The notes: generated by a model from the letters alone, not told the origin. DNA of 64,000 bases from an uncultured Clostridia bacterium (GCA_947632015.1 CANRNP010000001.1:39046-103045); one strand, 5' to 3'. Positions 1-8,640 are shown, counted from the first letter of the stretch. Program-made: numbers and translations.

Positions 1-246
1 TACGCGATTGAAAACGTCGTTTTCGGCGACCTGAAACCGAAAGAGAAAGTCCCGTTCGAGAAGTTTATCAAGGACTTGGAATTAACGGCTTGGCAACCTT
101 ACTCCGTTCGGGACTGTATTGCAGGCATAGCCATTGATTTTCGGCTTGCCGTCCTTTCCGCGATCCATTTTATGAACGCGGAACACACCCAGCTCTTTGA
201 GCTCAAAGCGCGGAAATGGGCAAGTTCGCGCGGTTTTTTGACGTGA
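1..246 (+). CDS. 3' end of an unidentified gene (cut by window edge)
   Basis: This is the only plus-strand frame open from the first base, and it runs 81 codons to a TGA. Codon choice in the first 30 codons looks like real coding sequence (GAC CTG AAA CCG AAA GAG). The residues after about codon 32 (ELTAWQPYS onward) look less protein-like, so the true end may lie earlier or the frame may be disturbed. No family is recognised. An antisense frame over the same bases (KMDRGKDGKPK region) is the alternative reading. It overlaps gap and has no convincing start. Confidence 0.35.
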   Translation, partial: YAIENVVFGDLKPKEKVPFEKFIKDLELTAWQPYSVRDCIAGIAIDFRLAVLSAIHFMNAEHTQLFELKARKWASSRGFLT

Positions 247-287
247 GCGCCGACTTTTTGCTCGGATGAAAGGAAGAATATTGAGAA

Positions 288-328
288 GCCGCCGCGGGGC
301 GCTCCCAAAGGATGCGCCCCGCGGCGGC
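288..328. terminator. Long GC-rich perfect hairpin
   Basis: A 15-bp perfect inverted repeat (288-302 with 314-328, sequence GCCGCCGCGGGGCGC) encloses an 11-base loop and is followed on the plus strand by an A-rich rather than a T-rich tract. It lies between the plus-strand gene end at 246 and the end of gap, so it probably serves as a terminator for the upstream gene. The stem resembles the palindrome at 8597-8632. Confidence 0.5.
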
Positions 329-356
329 AAAAGGGCAAAAAAACGACCCAAAGCGC

Positions 357-391
357 AAAAAAGCGCTTCCTCCGCGGAAGCGCTTTTCGTT
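357..391 (-). terminator. Intrinsic terminator of gap
   Basis: A 12-bp stem (AAAAGCGCTTCC, 359-370 with 376-387) has a 5-base loop. Read on the minus strand it is followed by a T-run, and it lies 15 bases past the gap stop codon. Confidence 0.85.
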
Positions 392-401
392 TGCCTTGAA
401 A

Positions 402-1424
402 TTACAGTTCGGCGAAGTACTTGATCGTACGCACCATCTGCGAAGTGTAGGAATTCTCGTTGTCGTACCAAGCGACGACCTGTACCTGATAGGTCTCATC
501 GTCGATCTTCGTGACCATCGTCTGGGTGGCGTCGAAGATGGAGCCGTGAGTCTCGCCGATAATGTCGGAGGAAACGAGTTGCTCCTCGGTGTAGCCGAAG
601 GACGCCGAAGCAGCCGCCTTCATTGCCGCGTTGATGCTCGCGGGCGTGATGTCCTTCCCCTTAACGACCGCCACCAAGATCGTGGTGGAGCCGGTGGGAA
701 CGGGCACGCGCTGTGCGGAGCCGATGAGTTTGCCGTTGAGTTCGGGAATGACAAGCCCGATCGCCTTTGCCGCGCCCGTGGAGTTGGGAACGATGTTCAC
801 TGCGGCGGCGCGCGCTCTTCTGAGGTCGCCCTTTCTGTGAGGTCCGTCGAGCACCATCTGGTCGCCCGTGAAGGCATGGACCGTCGTCATGATGCCGCTG
901 ACGATGGGATATGCGTTATTGAGCGCATACGCCATAGGCGCGAGGCAGTTGGTCGTGCAGGACGCCGCGGAGATGATCGTGTCCGTTGCCTTCAACGTCT
1001 TTTCGTTGACGCCATAGACGATCGTAGGAAGATCTTTGCCCGCGGGTGCGGAGATGATGACTTTCTTCGCGCCGGCGTCGATATGCGCCTGGCTCTTTTC
1101 TTTGGAGCAATAGAAGCCCGTGCATTCGAGCACGACGTCTACCCCGATCTGCCCCCACGGCAGGTTCGCCGCGTCTTTTTCCTTGTAGATCGTAATGGTC
1201 TTGCCGCAGACGGTGATGGTGCCCGCTTCGTCGTCCGCCGTGACGGTGTCCGCATGCTCGTATCTGCCCTGCGCAGAATCGTATTTCAAAAGATGCGCGA
1301 GCATTGTGGGGCTGGTAAGGTCGTTGATCGCGACGATCTCGTAACCTTGTGCGCCGAACATCTGGCGGAACGCGAGACGACCGATACGACCGAATCCGTT
1401 GATTGCAACTCTTACATTTGCCAT
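402..1424 (-). CDS. gap: Glyceraldehyde-3-phosphate dehydrogenase, type I
   Basis: This enzyme converts glyceraldehyde-3-phosphate, phosphate and NAD+ to 1,3-bisphosphoglycerate in cytosolic glycolysis. The 340-residue length is normal for the family. The N-terminal Rossmann segment reads [13 protein letters not shown], and the catalytic cysteine is Cys156 in SCTTNCLAP. Residues HAFTGDQ and the C-terminal WYDNENSYT segment also match the family. An AUG with GGAGG about ten bases upstream fixes the start. The gene is monocistronic: its own promoter lies at 1480-1508 and its own terminator at 357-391. Divergent to it is the PRC-barrel gene. Nothing is odd about it. Confidence 0.98.
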   Translation of the reverse strand: MANVRVAINGFGRIGRLAFRQMFGAQGYEIVAINDLTSPTMLAHLLKYDSAQGRYEHADTVTADDEAGTITVCGKTITIYKEKDAANLPWGQIGVDVVLECTGFYCSKEKSQAHIDAGAKKVIISAPAGKDLPTIVYGVNEKTLKATDTIISAASCTTNCLAPMAYALNNAYPIVSGIMTTVHAFTGDQMVLDGPHRKGDLRRARAAAVNIVPNSTGAAKAIGLVIPELNGKLIGSAQRVPVPTGSTTILVAVVKGKDITPASINAAMKAAASASFGYTEEQLVSSDIIGETHGSIFDATQTMVTKIDDETYQVQVVAWYDNENSYTSQMVRTIKYFAEL

Positions 1425-1479
1425 GATAAAAAATCCTCCGATTTAGCGTCTTTTTCCGAGGCGCTTTTTTTACGGTGAT

Positions 1480-1508
1480 ATTCTAACACAAATTTTTTCG
1501 GTAGTCAA
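1480..1508 (-). promoter_or_regulatory. Sigma-A-type promoter of gap
   Basis: On the minus strand TTGACT and TAGAAT are separated by exactly 17 bases. The predicted start site leaves a 5' leader of about 50 bases before the gap AUG. Confidence 0.75.
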
Positions 1509-1638
1509 TATTCTTTTGGTATTTTTTTCTTTTTTTGTAAGAGTTGCAACGGCGGTACGGACAAAATCCCGCCGAAATGTACAAAAATCGACGGACTTGC
1601 CCCCGCCCTCCCGCATAGGATAGCGGCGGAGGTGCACA

Positions 1639-2268
1639 ATGGAACTTTCCGAGTTGCCCGCAAAACCCGTTGTCTCCCCGTCGGGAGAACGGTTCGGGTA
1701 CATAAAAGAGGTGTACGTTTGCAAAAATCTTGTCGAAATTGCGTCCGTCGTCTGTTTCGACGAGGAAGAGGAAGAATTTGTTCTCCCCGCCCGCGCGCTC
1801 ATCGCGGTGGGAGACGCCGCCGTGGTATCCGCCGCCCGCGTAAAAACGCCGAAGGGGATCCCCTGCCCCGTGGGAAAGGCGGTATTCGACGGCGCGGGGA
1901 CGTTTTTGGGGCATTGCAGCGGGCTTGAAACGGAGAGCGGCGTCCTTTCCGTGGGGATCGGCGAAGAGAAAAAGCATTTCCCCGCCGAACGGGCGCGCGT
2001 TGCGGACGTTGCGATCGTCCCCGCGGGGAAGGATGAAAAGGGCAGACCCGCCAAAAACGGGGGACGTGTGCGCAAAACGCAACGGGCGGCGAAGGAAAAC
2101 GCCGCCGAAGAGCGCCCGGACGAGATGTTCGGACTGCTCGGAAAACAGCTGAAAAAGACGGTGGAGGGCGTTGCGGAGCAGGGGGAAACGGTAACCGCCG
2201 CGACTTTGAAGCGGGCGAGAGAAAACAACAAACTGCTCGAACTCACCGCCAACACGCTGACGGAGTAA
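1639..2268 (+). CDS. PRC-barrel domain protein
   Basis: This 209-residue acidic protein carries two PRC-barrel-like halves: about residues 1-75 (GERFGYIKEVYV) and 80-125 (GKAVFDGAGTFLGHC). A Lys/Arg/Ala-rich linker and a helical tail (about 150-209) follow. PRC-barrel proteins are small beta-barrel adaptors. In Firmicutes the YlmC/YmxH members are linked to sporulation, but nothing here proves that role. The ribosome site GGCGGAGG lies seven bases before the AUG. The gene stands alone, divergent from gap and convergent with pyrE. No catalytic residues are expected, and the function remains open. Confidence 0.8.
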   Translation: MELSELPAKPVVSPSGERFGYIKEVYVCKNLVEIASVVCFDEEEEEFVLPARALIAVGDAAVVSAARVKTPKGIPCPVGKAVFDGAGTFLGHCSGLETESGVLSVGIGEEKKHFPAERARVADVAIVPAGKDEKGRPAKNGGRVRKTQRAAKENAAEERPDEMFGLLGKQLKKTVEGVAEQGETVTAATLKRARENNKLLELTANTLTE

Positions 2269-2271
2269 AAG

Positions 2272-2315
2272 GGCGCCCCGCCGTTTCCCGCTTTGCGGGG
2301 AAACGGCGGGGCGCC
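2272..2315. terminator. Shared terminator of PRC-barrel gene and pyrE
   Basis: A GC-rich inverted repeat of about 20 bp (GGCGCCCCGCCGTTTCCC and its complement) fills the 64-base gap between two convergent stop codons, so it can serve both strands. T-runs are weak on both sides. Confidence 0.7.
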
Positions 2316-2332
2316 TCTCCTCGTGCCCGATA

Positions 2333-2992
2333 CTATTCTTTCGCGCCGTATTGCCCGCGGTATTCCTTCATGGCGGAAAGATACTCCCTGCCGCCGATGA
2401 CCCCCTCTTCGATCGCCTCGATGATGTCCGTTACCGTGACGATGGAATAGACGGGGATGCCGTACGTTTCGAAAACTTCCGCCGCGGCGGACTTTTCGCC
2501 CGTGCCCTTCTCCTGCCGGTCGACCGAGATGAGCATTGCGGCAACGCGGACGTTTGCCTCCTGTTTGAGCTTGGGAAGAATTTCGCGGAGCGCCTTGCCC
2601 GACGTCATGACGTCCTCGACAAGGCAAACGCTGTCGCCGTCGCGGAGGGTCTGCCCCACGAACATGCCGCCTTCGCCGTGATCTTTTACCTCTTTGCGGT
2701 CGAAGCAAAAGCCAAGGTCCAAGCCGTGGTTTTTTGCAAGGGCGATCGAAACGGATACGGCGAGCGGAATGCCCTTGTAGGCGGGACCCACCAGCGTATC
2801 CGCGCAGATGTTATGGGAAAGATAGCACTCCGCGTAATATTCGCCGAGGCGAGCGATCTGGCTTCCCGTGCGGTATTTTCCCGCATTGATGAAATAGGGC
2901 GCCTTCCTTCCGCTCTTTAAGGTGAAATCTCCGAAAAGGAGTACCTCGTTTTCCACCATGAATTGTATAAAACGCTGTTTGTAGTTCAACAT
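2333..2992 (-). CDS. pyrE: Orotate phosphoribosyltransferase
   Basis: PyrE joins orotate to PRPP to give orotidine-5'-monophosphate, the fifth step of UMP synthesis. The 219-residue protein has the PRPP-binding motif VCLVEDVMTSGKA and the upstream FDRKEVKDHGEGG loop with its catalytic lysines. It is the last gene of the pyr operon and starts 28 bases after pyrD. A GGGGG-type ribosome site precedes the AUG. Length and motifs are standard. Confidence 0.96.
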   Translation of the reverse strand: MLNYKQRFIQFMVENEVLLFGDFTLKSGRKAPYFINAGKYRTGSQIARLGEYYAECYLSHNICADTLVGPAYKGIPLAVSVSIALAKNHGLDLGFCFDRKEVKDHGEGGMFVGQTLRDGDSVCLVEDVMTSGKALREILPKLKQEANVRVAAMLISVDRQEKGTGEKSAAAEVFETYGIPVYSIVTVTDIIEAIEEGVIGGREYLSAMKEYRGQYGAKE

Positions 2993-3020
2993 TAAACCCC
3001 CTTGGCGGCGTTAAGCCTTT

Positions 3021-3929
3021 TCAGTTCAGTTTTGCGGCTCCGATCAGATCGGTCACCCTTTCCACGCCGTGCGCGGCGCACCACTTTTCGAGCCCCTTGA
3101 TGATCTTGGGGCAGGCGAGCGCGTCGGTAAAGTTCTGCGTGCCCACCTGCACGGCGGTAGCGCCAGCCATGATGAATTCCACGGCGTCCTCGGCGCAGGT
3201 GATCCCGCCCATCCCGATCACGGGGATGTTCACGGCGTGCGCGGCTTCGTACACCATTCTCACGGCGATCGCCTTGATCCCCGCGCCCGAAACGCCCCCC
3301 GTGTTGTTGGCGAGGACGGGGCGCCTGCGTTCGATGTCGATCGCCATTCCCGTAAAGGTATTGACGAGGGAGACGCAATCCGCGCCCCCCCGCTCCGCCG
3401 CCCGCGCGTTTGCGGAAATGCTCTCCACGTTGGGCGAAAGTTTTACGATGAGCGGCGTGGTTTTGAGCGCGGCTTTCGCGATCCGCGTGACGCTCTCCAC
3501 ATTTTCGGGCTTGACGCCGAGCGCCATGCCGCCGCATTTTACGTTGGGGCAGGAGATGTTGAGCTCGATCAGATCGACGAGCCCGTCGAGCCGTTCGCAG
3601 ATCTTCGCGTAATCCCCCTCTTTGCGCCCCGCGACATTTGCGATGACCCGCGTTTTGGAGCGGAGCCAGCCAAGATCGTGCTCGATGAAGTGCTCCACGC
3701 CGGGATTCTGCAACCCCACGGCGTTGAGGATGGTCCCGCGGCTCTCCGCGATGCGGGGCACGGGATTGCCGATGCGGGGTTCAAGGGTTAAGCCCTTCGT
3801 GGCGACGCCGCCGAGCACCGAAATATCGTAAATTTCGTTGAATTCCCGTCCGAACCCAAAGGTGCCCGAAGCGGGGATGACGGGGTTTTTCAGCTCTACC
3901 CCGCAGAGCGTAACGCGCAGATCGGTCAT
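3021..3929 (-). CDS. pyrD: Dihydroorotate dehydrogenase B, catalytic subunit
   Basis: This FMN enzyme oxidises dihydroorotate to orotate. As a class 1B enzyme it passes electrons to NAD+ through PyrK. The 302-residue protein begins MTDLRVTLCGVELKNPV and has PASGTFGFG, the active-site stretch LNISCPNVKCGG with its catalytic Cys, and the FMN phosphate site GMGGI. The AUG at 3929 overlaps the pyrK stop as ATGA, so this start is preferred over in-frame codons further upstream. Pairing with pyrK confirms the 1B type, which is usual in anaerobic Firmicutes. Confidence 0.96.
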   Translation of the reverse strand: MTDLRVTLCGVELKNPVIPASGTFGFGREFNEIYDISVLGGVATKGLTLEPRIGNPVPRIAESRGTILNAVGLQNPGVEHFIEHDLGWLRSKTRVIANVAGRKEGDYAKICERLDGLVDLIELNISCPNVKCGGMALGVKPENVESVTRIAKAALKTTPLIVKLSPNVESISANARAAERGGADCVSLVNTFTGMAIDIERRRPVLANNTGGVSGAGIKAIAVRMVYEAAHAVNIPVIGMGGITCAEDAVEFIMAGATAVQVGTQNFTDALACPKIIKGLEKWCAAHGVERVTDLIGAAKLN

Positions 3930-4678
3930 AACGTCACCTCCCCGATCTCGAACACGGGTCCGTCCTTGCATACCCGCGCGTGCAAGCCGTTCGTTAAGTT
4001 GCACGCGCAGACGAGGCAGGCGCCGACGCCGCACCCCATGCGCTCTTCGAGAGAGACGTAAGTGGGGATATTCCGCCCCGAAACGGCGTTTTTGAGGGCG
4101 CGGAGCATGGGCGTGGGTCCGCAGGCAAGGACGACATGCGGCTTTACGCGGTCGATATTTTCCATAAACGCCTGCACGGAAGTGCCGCGGTAGCCCGCGG
4201 AGCCGTCGTCCGTGGCGATGACGAGTTCCTTCCCCCGCTGCATTTCATACTGCATACAGATCGCCGCCCTGTTGCGGAAGCCCATGTAGGCGTAGATCTC
4301 CTTCGACTCTGCGTACTCGCGGATCGCGGAGACGAGGGGGAAGATCCCCACGCCGCCGCCGACGACGGCGACACGTTTTTCCTGCTCCGTGACAAAAAAA
4401 CCGTTACCGAGGGGGAGCAATACGGAGATCTTTTCCCCGCGGGAATAGCGGGAAGCGAGCCGCCGCGTCCCCTCCCCCTTCAAACGGTAGCAGACGGTGA
4501 TGCGCTCCTTTTCCGCCTTGCATACGGCGATGGGACGGCGGAGCGGGAAGCCGTCTACGCCGAGCATGACGAACTGCCCGGCGCGCACCGCAATGGGTTC
4601 CTCCGTCGCGAACGTGAGAGAGAAGATCTCCTCGGCGATCGACTTGTTTTCGAGCACGGTTGCGATTATTTCGCACAT
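3926..4678 (-). CDS. pyrK: Dihydroorotate dehydrogenase B, electron-transfer subunit
   Basis: PyrK carries FAD and a [2Fe-2S] cluster and links PyrD to NAD+. The 250-residue protein has the FAD-binding motif RRPIAV, the nucleotide-binding loop GGGVGIFPL, and a C-terminal cluster motif GCGVGACLVCAC followed by a further Cys in RVCKDGP. The AUG at 4678 has GGGGGAA just upstream. It lies 13 bases inside the end of pyrF, which suggests translational coupling. A longer in-frame start would add an Arg-rich tail unlike the family. Confidence 0.96.
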   Translation of the reverse strand: MCEIIATVLENKSIAEEIFSLTFATEEPIAVRAGQFVMLGVDGFPLRRPIAVCKAEKERITVCYRLKGEGTRRLASRYSRGEKISVLLPLGNGFFVTEQEKRVAVVGGGVGIFPLVSAIREYAESKEIYAYMGFRNRAAICMQYEMQRGKELVIATDDGSAGYRGTSVQAFMENIDRVKPHVVLACGPTPMLRALKNAVSGRNIPTYVSLEERMGCGVGACLVCACNLTNGLHARVCKDGPVFEIGEVTL

Positions 4679-5571
4679 ATTTCCCCCAGAACGGAACGAA
4701 GGTCCTCCCGCATTCCGAGCGCGGCGTCGCGGGCGCAGAGCCCGACGCGCGCGCGGTGAGATTGCCATTTCTCCGACTTTTTATAGGCGCATAAAATCCC
4801 GCGGGAATTGTTGACGATCCCGCCCATGCCCCCTTTTGCAAAGCAATTTTTGAGCATTTCGGCATTTCCGCCCTGCGCCCCGTAGCCGGGGATCAGAAAG
4901 AAGGTATGGGGAAGGCGGGCGCGCAGGATCTTCGCCTCTTCGGGATAGGTCGCCCCGACGACCGCGCCCACGCGGGAATAGCCGTATTTGCCGCAGGTGC
5001 CCTCTCCCCACTTTTCCGCCATGTCCCCCATGCACTCGTAGACGGTGCGCCCGTCTTGCAGCCGAAGGTCCTGCAACTCGCCCGAAGAGGGGTTGCTCGT
5101 TTTGACGAGGACAAAGACGCCTTTATCGTATGTTTTCGCCTTCTCCACGAAGGGGGCGATCCCGTCGGTGCCGAGGTAGCCGTTGACGGTGAGAAGATCG
5201 ACGTCTTGGAAAAATCCCTCGCCGTTTTCCCCGCCAAGATATGCCTTGGCGTACTGCTCCGCCGTGGCACCGATGTCGTTGCGCTTGCAGTCGGCAATGA
5301 CGAAGAGCCCGTTCTGCTTGGCGTAACGGCAGGTCTTTCCGAAACATTCGATCCCCTCGGCGCCGAGCGCCTCGTAATAGGCGATCTGCACCTTGACGGC
5401 GGGGACGACGTCGCACACCGAGTCGACGATCTCCCGGTTAAACAAATCAATCTTTTGCGCCAGCTCCCGCCTCTCGCAGGAAGAAGGCAAGTATTCGGGC
5501 GCGGTATCCAGCCCCACGCAGGTGGGGTTTTGCTTCTCGATGATCTTTTCGATGAGACGGTCTATGATCAT
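4666..5571 (-). CDS. pyrF: Orotidine-5'-phosphate decarboxylase, long form
   Basis: PyrF decarboxylates OMP to UMP, the last step of the pathway. At 301 residues this is the longer (type 2) family. It has the catalytic motif IADCKRNDIGAT, the NGYLGTDGI segment, and GYGAQGGNAE near the C-terminus. The AUG at 5571 starts MIIDRLIEKI and lies two bases beyond the pyrC stop codon. Its end overlaps pyrK by 13 bases. It belongs to the tight minus-strand pyr operon. Confidence 0.95.
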   Translation of the reverse strand: MIIDRLIEKIIEKQNPTCVGLDTAPEYLPSSCERRELAQKIDLFNREIVDSVCDVVPAVKVQIAYYEALGAEGIECFGKTCRYAKQNGLFVIADCKRNDIGATAEQYAKAYLGGENGEGFFQDVDLLTVNGYLGTDGIAPFVEKAKTYDKGVFVLVKTSNPSSGELQDLRLQDGRTVYECMGDMAEKWGEGTCGKYGYSRVGAVVGATYPEEAKILRARLPHTFFLIPGYGAQGGNAEMLKNCFAKGGMGGIVNNSRGILCAYKKSEKWQSHRARVGLCARDAALGMREDLRSVLGEICAK

Positions 5572-5572
5572 A

Positions 5573-6829
5573 TCATTTCTCCCCGTATTTGATCTCTCCG
5601 TCCACGACGGTATAGACGACTTTCCCGAACACTTCCCTGCCCGCAAAGGGGGTGTTTTTGCCCTTGCTGACGAAATCCTTCGGGTCTACTTTCCACTTCT
5701 TGCCGAGATCGGCGATCGTGAGGTCCGCGGGCGCGCCGGTTTCGAGCTCCCCGCCCTCCAAGCCGAGGATCTTCGCGGGATTTGCGCTCATCTTTTCCGC
5801 GAGCTGCGGCAACGAGAGAATGCCGCCTTTGACAAGTTGGGTATAGGAGAGGGCGAAGCTCGTCTCCAAGCCGCTGATGCCGAACGCCGCGGCGTTGTAT
5901 TCGACGCGCTTGTCGTCCTCATGGTGGGGCGCATGGTCGGTGACGATACAGTCGAGCGTGCCGTCTCTGAGCCCCTCTATGACGGCGAGCCTGTCCTTTT
6001 CCTCCCTGAGCGGCGGATTGACCTTCGTGTTCGTATCGAAGGAGCGGATGGCGTCGTCTGTGAGGGTGAAATAGTGCGGGCAGGTCTCCGCGGTGACCTT
6101 CACCCCGCGCGCCTTCGCTTCCCGGATGAGCTGCACCCCGCTGTATGTGGAAACGTGGCAGATATGCACGGGCAAGCCTAAGCTCTCGGCAAGGCACAAT
6201 TCGCGGGCGATGATGATGTCCTCCGCGGCGCGGACGCTCCCTTTGAGCCCCGTGACGGTGGAGCAATACCCCTCGTTGACGACCCCGCCGTCCACGAGCG
6301 ATGCGTCCTCGCAGTGGCAAAGGCACTTTAAGCCGAAATCGCTCGCATACAGCATGGCGTTTGCCATGAGTTTGGTGTTTTGGACGCTCTTGCCGTCCTC
6401 GGAGATGGCGACGATCCCCGCCGCCTTCATGCCGCCGATCGCCGCGAGTTCTTCCCCCTTTTGCCCCTTCGTGATCGCGCCGATCGGGTGGACCTTGCAA
6501 AGCCCCGCCGCACGCGCACGCTCTTTGATATAGGTGACGACGACCTTGTTATCGGTGACGGGTTGGGTATTCGGCATACAGCAGATCTGCGTGAATCCGC
6601 CCTTGACGGCGGCGCGGCTTCCGCTCAGAATGTCCTCCTTTCTCTCGAACCCCGGATCGCGCAGGTGGACGTGCATGTCGATAAGCCCCGGAAAGAGGGT
6701 CAAACCCGTGCAGTCGATCCCATCGCCCGCGCCCGCTTTGCCGATCGCGGCGATCCTGCCGTTTTCAACGGTGACGTCGGCGCGGACGACCCCGCTTTTC
6801 AATACAACTTCCGCATTTTTGAAGATCAT
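5573..6829 (-). CDS. pyrC: Dihydroorotase
   Basis: This zinc amidohydrolase cyclises carbamoyl-aspartate to dihydroorotate. The 418-residue protein is the class I type. It has the metal-ligand motif DMHVHLRDPG near residue 52, a substrate-binding MPNT motif, further His ligands in CHCED and ICHVS, and the active-site aspartate in CIVTDHAPHH. The start overlaps the pyrB stop as ATGA. All metal ligands seem intact, so it should be an active enzyme rather than a structural homologue. Confidence 0.96.
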   Translation of the reverse strand: MIFKNAEVVLKSGVVRADVTVENGRIAAIGKAGAGDGIDCTGLTLFPGLIDMHVHLRDPGFERKEDILSGSRAAVKGGFTQICCMPNTQPVTDNKVVVTYIKERARAAGLCKVHPIGAITKGQKGEELAAIGGMKAAGIVAISEDGKSVQNTKLMANAMLYASDFGLKCLCHCEDASLVDGGVVNEGYCSTVTGLKGSVRAAEDIIIARELCLAESLGLPVHICHVSTYSGVQLIREAKARGVKVTAETCPHYFTLTDDAIRSFDTNTKVNPPLREEKDRLAVIEGLRDGTLDCIVTDHAPHHEDDKRVEYNAAAFGISGLETSFALSYTQLVKGGILSLPQLAEKMSANPAKILGLEGGELETGAPADLTIADLGKKWKVDPKDFVSKGKNTPFAGREVFGKVVYTVVDGEIKYGEK

Positions 6830-7746
6830 TTTCCTTCCCCTCCGCTGAGAAGCGACAAAACCGCCATGCGCACCGAGAGCCCCGAAAGGACCTGGTCCTC
6901 GATGCGGCTTTGCGCGCCGTCTATAACGCCGCTCGTGAGCTCCACCCCGCGGTTGACGGGACCGGGATGGAGAATGAGCGCGCCCTTTTTTGCCTCGCTT
7001 AAAATCTGTTCGTCTACGCCGTAATACTTCGCGTATTCGCCCAAGGAGGGGAAATTCCCCGCCTTCTGCCGTTCGAGCTGGATCCTCAGCCCCATTACGG
7101 CGTCCGCGCCGCGGAGCGCTTCCTCGCGGGAGCGGCAGATGACGGCGCCCTCCCGCGCGAGCCCCTCCGGCATGAGGGTGGCGGGGGCGAACATGCGCAC
7201 CTGCGCCCCCGATCTGGTGAGCCCGTAGAGGTTGCTCCTCGCCACGCGGGAATGGCGGATGTCGCCGAGGATCGCCACCGTTAAGCCCGAAAGACGCCCG
7301 AAATGCTCTTTCAGTGTGAGCATATCGAGGAGCGCCTGCGTGGGATGTTCGTTCATGCCGTCCCCGCCGTTGACGACGTGGGCGCGTACCGTTTCGGCAA
7401 GAAGTTTGGGCGCGCCGCCCATCGGGTGGCGGATGACGATGACGTCGTTTTTCATCGCGTCGAGCGTCTTTCCCGTATCGACGAGGGTCTCCCCCTTCTG
7501 GACGGAAGAGGTCGCCACCGAGATGTTCACGACCTGCGCGCCCAAAAATTTTGCCGCGAGCTCGAAGCTCGTGCGGGTGCGGGTGCTGTTCTCATAGAAG
7601 AGGGTGACGACCGACTTCCCTTTGAGCGCGCCGTGCTCTTTTTCGCCGCGCTTTAACGCGGACTTGAAAAAAAGCCCTAAATCGAGGATCTCCGCGATCT
7701 CCTCCGCGGAGAGACCGTAGAGCCCTAATAAGTCTTTTCTGTTCAC
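6826..7746 (-). CDS. pyrB: Aspartate carbamoyltransferase, catalytic subunit
   Basis: PyrB condenses carbamoyl phosphate with aspartate, the committed step of pyrimidine synthesis. The 306-residue protein has the carbamoyl-phosphate motif YENSTRTRTSFE, the loop SSVQKGETL, and HPTQALLD. The start is a GTG at 7746 with AAAAGGAGC upstream. No pyrI regulatory subunit is present in the window, so it is probably the unregulated Bacillus-type trimer. The gene sits 37 bases after the metallophosphoesterase gene, so the pyr operon may be read from the promoter at 8489-8517. No PyrR-binding attenuator is seen in that gap. Confidence 0.97.
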   Translation of the reverse strand: MNRKDLLGLYGLSAEEIAEILDLGLFFKSALKRGEKEHGALKGKSVVTLFYENSTRTRTSFELAAKFLGAQVVNISVATSSVQKGETLVDTGKTLDAMKNDVIVIRHPMGGAPKLLAETVRAHVVNGGDGMNEHPTQALLDMLTLKEHFGRLSGLTVAILGDIRHSRVARSNLYGLTRSGAQVRMFAPATLMPEGLAREGAVICRSREEALRGADAVMGLRIQLERQKAGNFPSLGEYAKYYGVDEQILSEAKKGALILHPGPVNRGVELTSGVIDGAQSRIEDQVLSGLSVRMAVLSLLSGGEGK

Positions 7747-7783
7747 CGAATATGCTCCTTTTCCGACTTTTTATTGCGCCGTT

Positions 7784-8479
7784 TCAATAGATCTGCGCCA
7801 AGCCGAAGTGCAATTTATCGCAGGAAGTGAGAAAGTAGGAAATGCCGTTCTTTTCGCTCTTCAAGGGGAAATATCCCGCCCCGTGCAAATGCCCGAATAC
7901 CACGGTATTGACCCCGTTTTCCTCGAACAGCCGCGTAAAAACGGTATCTTCGAGCTTTATGTTGAAGGGCGGAAAGTGGATGAGCGCGATGAGCTCGTCG
8001 CCCTCCCGCCTCGTTTTTTGCACCTCTTTGAAGGCAAGGCGGAAGCGCTCTCCCTCGCGCAGATAGAGCGCCATGTCGTGCTCGGTAAATTCGGCGCTGC
8101 CGGGGCATAGCCACCCCCGCGAGCCCGCGATGACATACTTGCCGATCTTCACGCAGTCGTTCTGCAAAAAATGAAAGGTATCGTCCGGGGCGGCGGCGCG
8201 GACGTGGGAGATGGCGTTCCACCAAAAATCGTGATTGCCGCGGATGAATACCTTGTGCCCTTTGAGCGGCGCAAGCGAACGGATGTCGTACGCCCCTTCT
8301 TCGAGATACATTCCCCACGAGGTATCCCCCCCGATGAGCACGATGTCCTCTTGGGAGACTTTCTTTTCCCAGTCCGCCTTGATTTTTTCGAAATGCCCTT
8401 CCCAGCCCGGTCCGAACACGTCCATCGGCTTGTTCATGAGCCCCGAAAGATGCAGATCGCTCACCGCAAATACCTTCAT
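7784..8479 (-). CDS. Calcineurin-like metallophosphoesterase
   Basis: A 231-residue two-metal phosphoesterase with the full signature: SDLHLSG (metal ligands Asp and His), GGDTSW, GNHDFWW, IHFPPF and FGHLHG. The substrate cannot be told from sequence. Relatives act on phosphodiesters or phosphoproteins. The AUG at 8479 begins MKVFAVSDLHL, and no Shine-Dalgarno sequence precedes it. The -10 box of a good promoter ends only nine bases upstream, so the mRNA is likely leaderless. It is the first gene of a run that continues into pyrB after 37 bases. Whether it has a role in pyrimidine metabolism is unknown. Confidence 0.9.
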   Translation of the reverse strand: MKVFAVSDLHLSGLMNKPMDVFGPGWEGHFEKIKADWEKKVSQEDIVLIGGDTSWGMYLEEGAYDIRSLAPLKGHKVFIRGNHDFWWNAISHVRAAAPDDTFHFLQNDCVKIGKYVIAGSRGWLCPGSAEFTEHDMALYLREGERFRLAFKEVQKTRREGDELIALIHFPPFNIKLEDTVFTRLFEENGVNTVVFGHLHGAGYFPLKSEKNGISYFLTSCDKLHFGLAQIY

Positions 8480-8488
8480 ACTGAGGGC

Positions 8489-8517
8489 ATTATAGCATAA
8501 ACCGCCCGACTTGGCAA
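8489..8517 (-). promoter_or_regulatory. Promoter of metallophosphoesterase (leaderless)
   Basis: On the minus strand TTGCCA and a perfect TATAAT are 17 bases apart. The -10 ends nine bases before the AUG at 8479, leaving at most two or three leader bases. It may also drive the pyr operon. Confidence 0.8.
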
Positions 8518-8596
8518 GCGTTCGGAAGAACTTCGCACGAGAATGAGGACATGGCGCCGCTCTCAGAAAGGGCGCGTTCCGAAGGATCTTCCGTCG

Positions 8597-8632
8597 GCGC
8601 CGCCCGCGGGGCGGACGCCCCGCGGGCGGCGC
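8597..8632. repeat. 16-bp perfect GC palindrome between divergent genes
   Basis: GCGCCGCCCGCGGGGC is repeated as its exact complement around a four-base loop (GGAC, 8613-8616). It lies between two divergent promoters (8489-8517 minus and 8641-8668 plus), where a terminator is not expected. No T-run follows on either strand. It shares the GCCGCCCGCGGGGC-like core with the hairpin at 288-328. It could be an extragenic repeat or a structured regulator. Confidence 0.6.
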
Positions 8633-8640
8633 TCCCTCTC

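Noticed and set aside
82-471. Minus-strand frame overlapping the end of gap and the first plus-strand gene
   Set aside because: It runs through the gap terminator and the hairpin at 288-328, and has no ribosome site. Only its last 30 codons look protein-like, which is not enough.
7747-7783. PyrR-binding attenuator before pyrB
   Set aside because: The gap between the metallophosphoesterase stop and the pyrB GTG is only 37 bases and holds just a ribosome site, too short for an attenuator.
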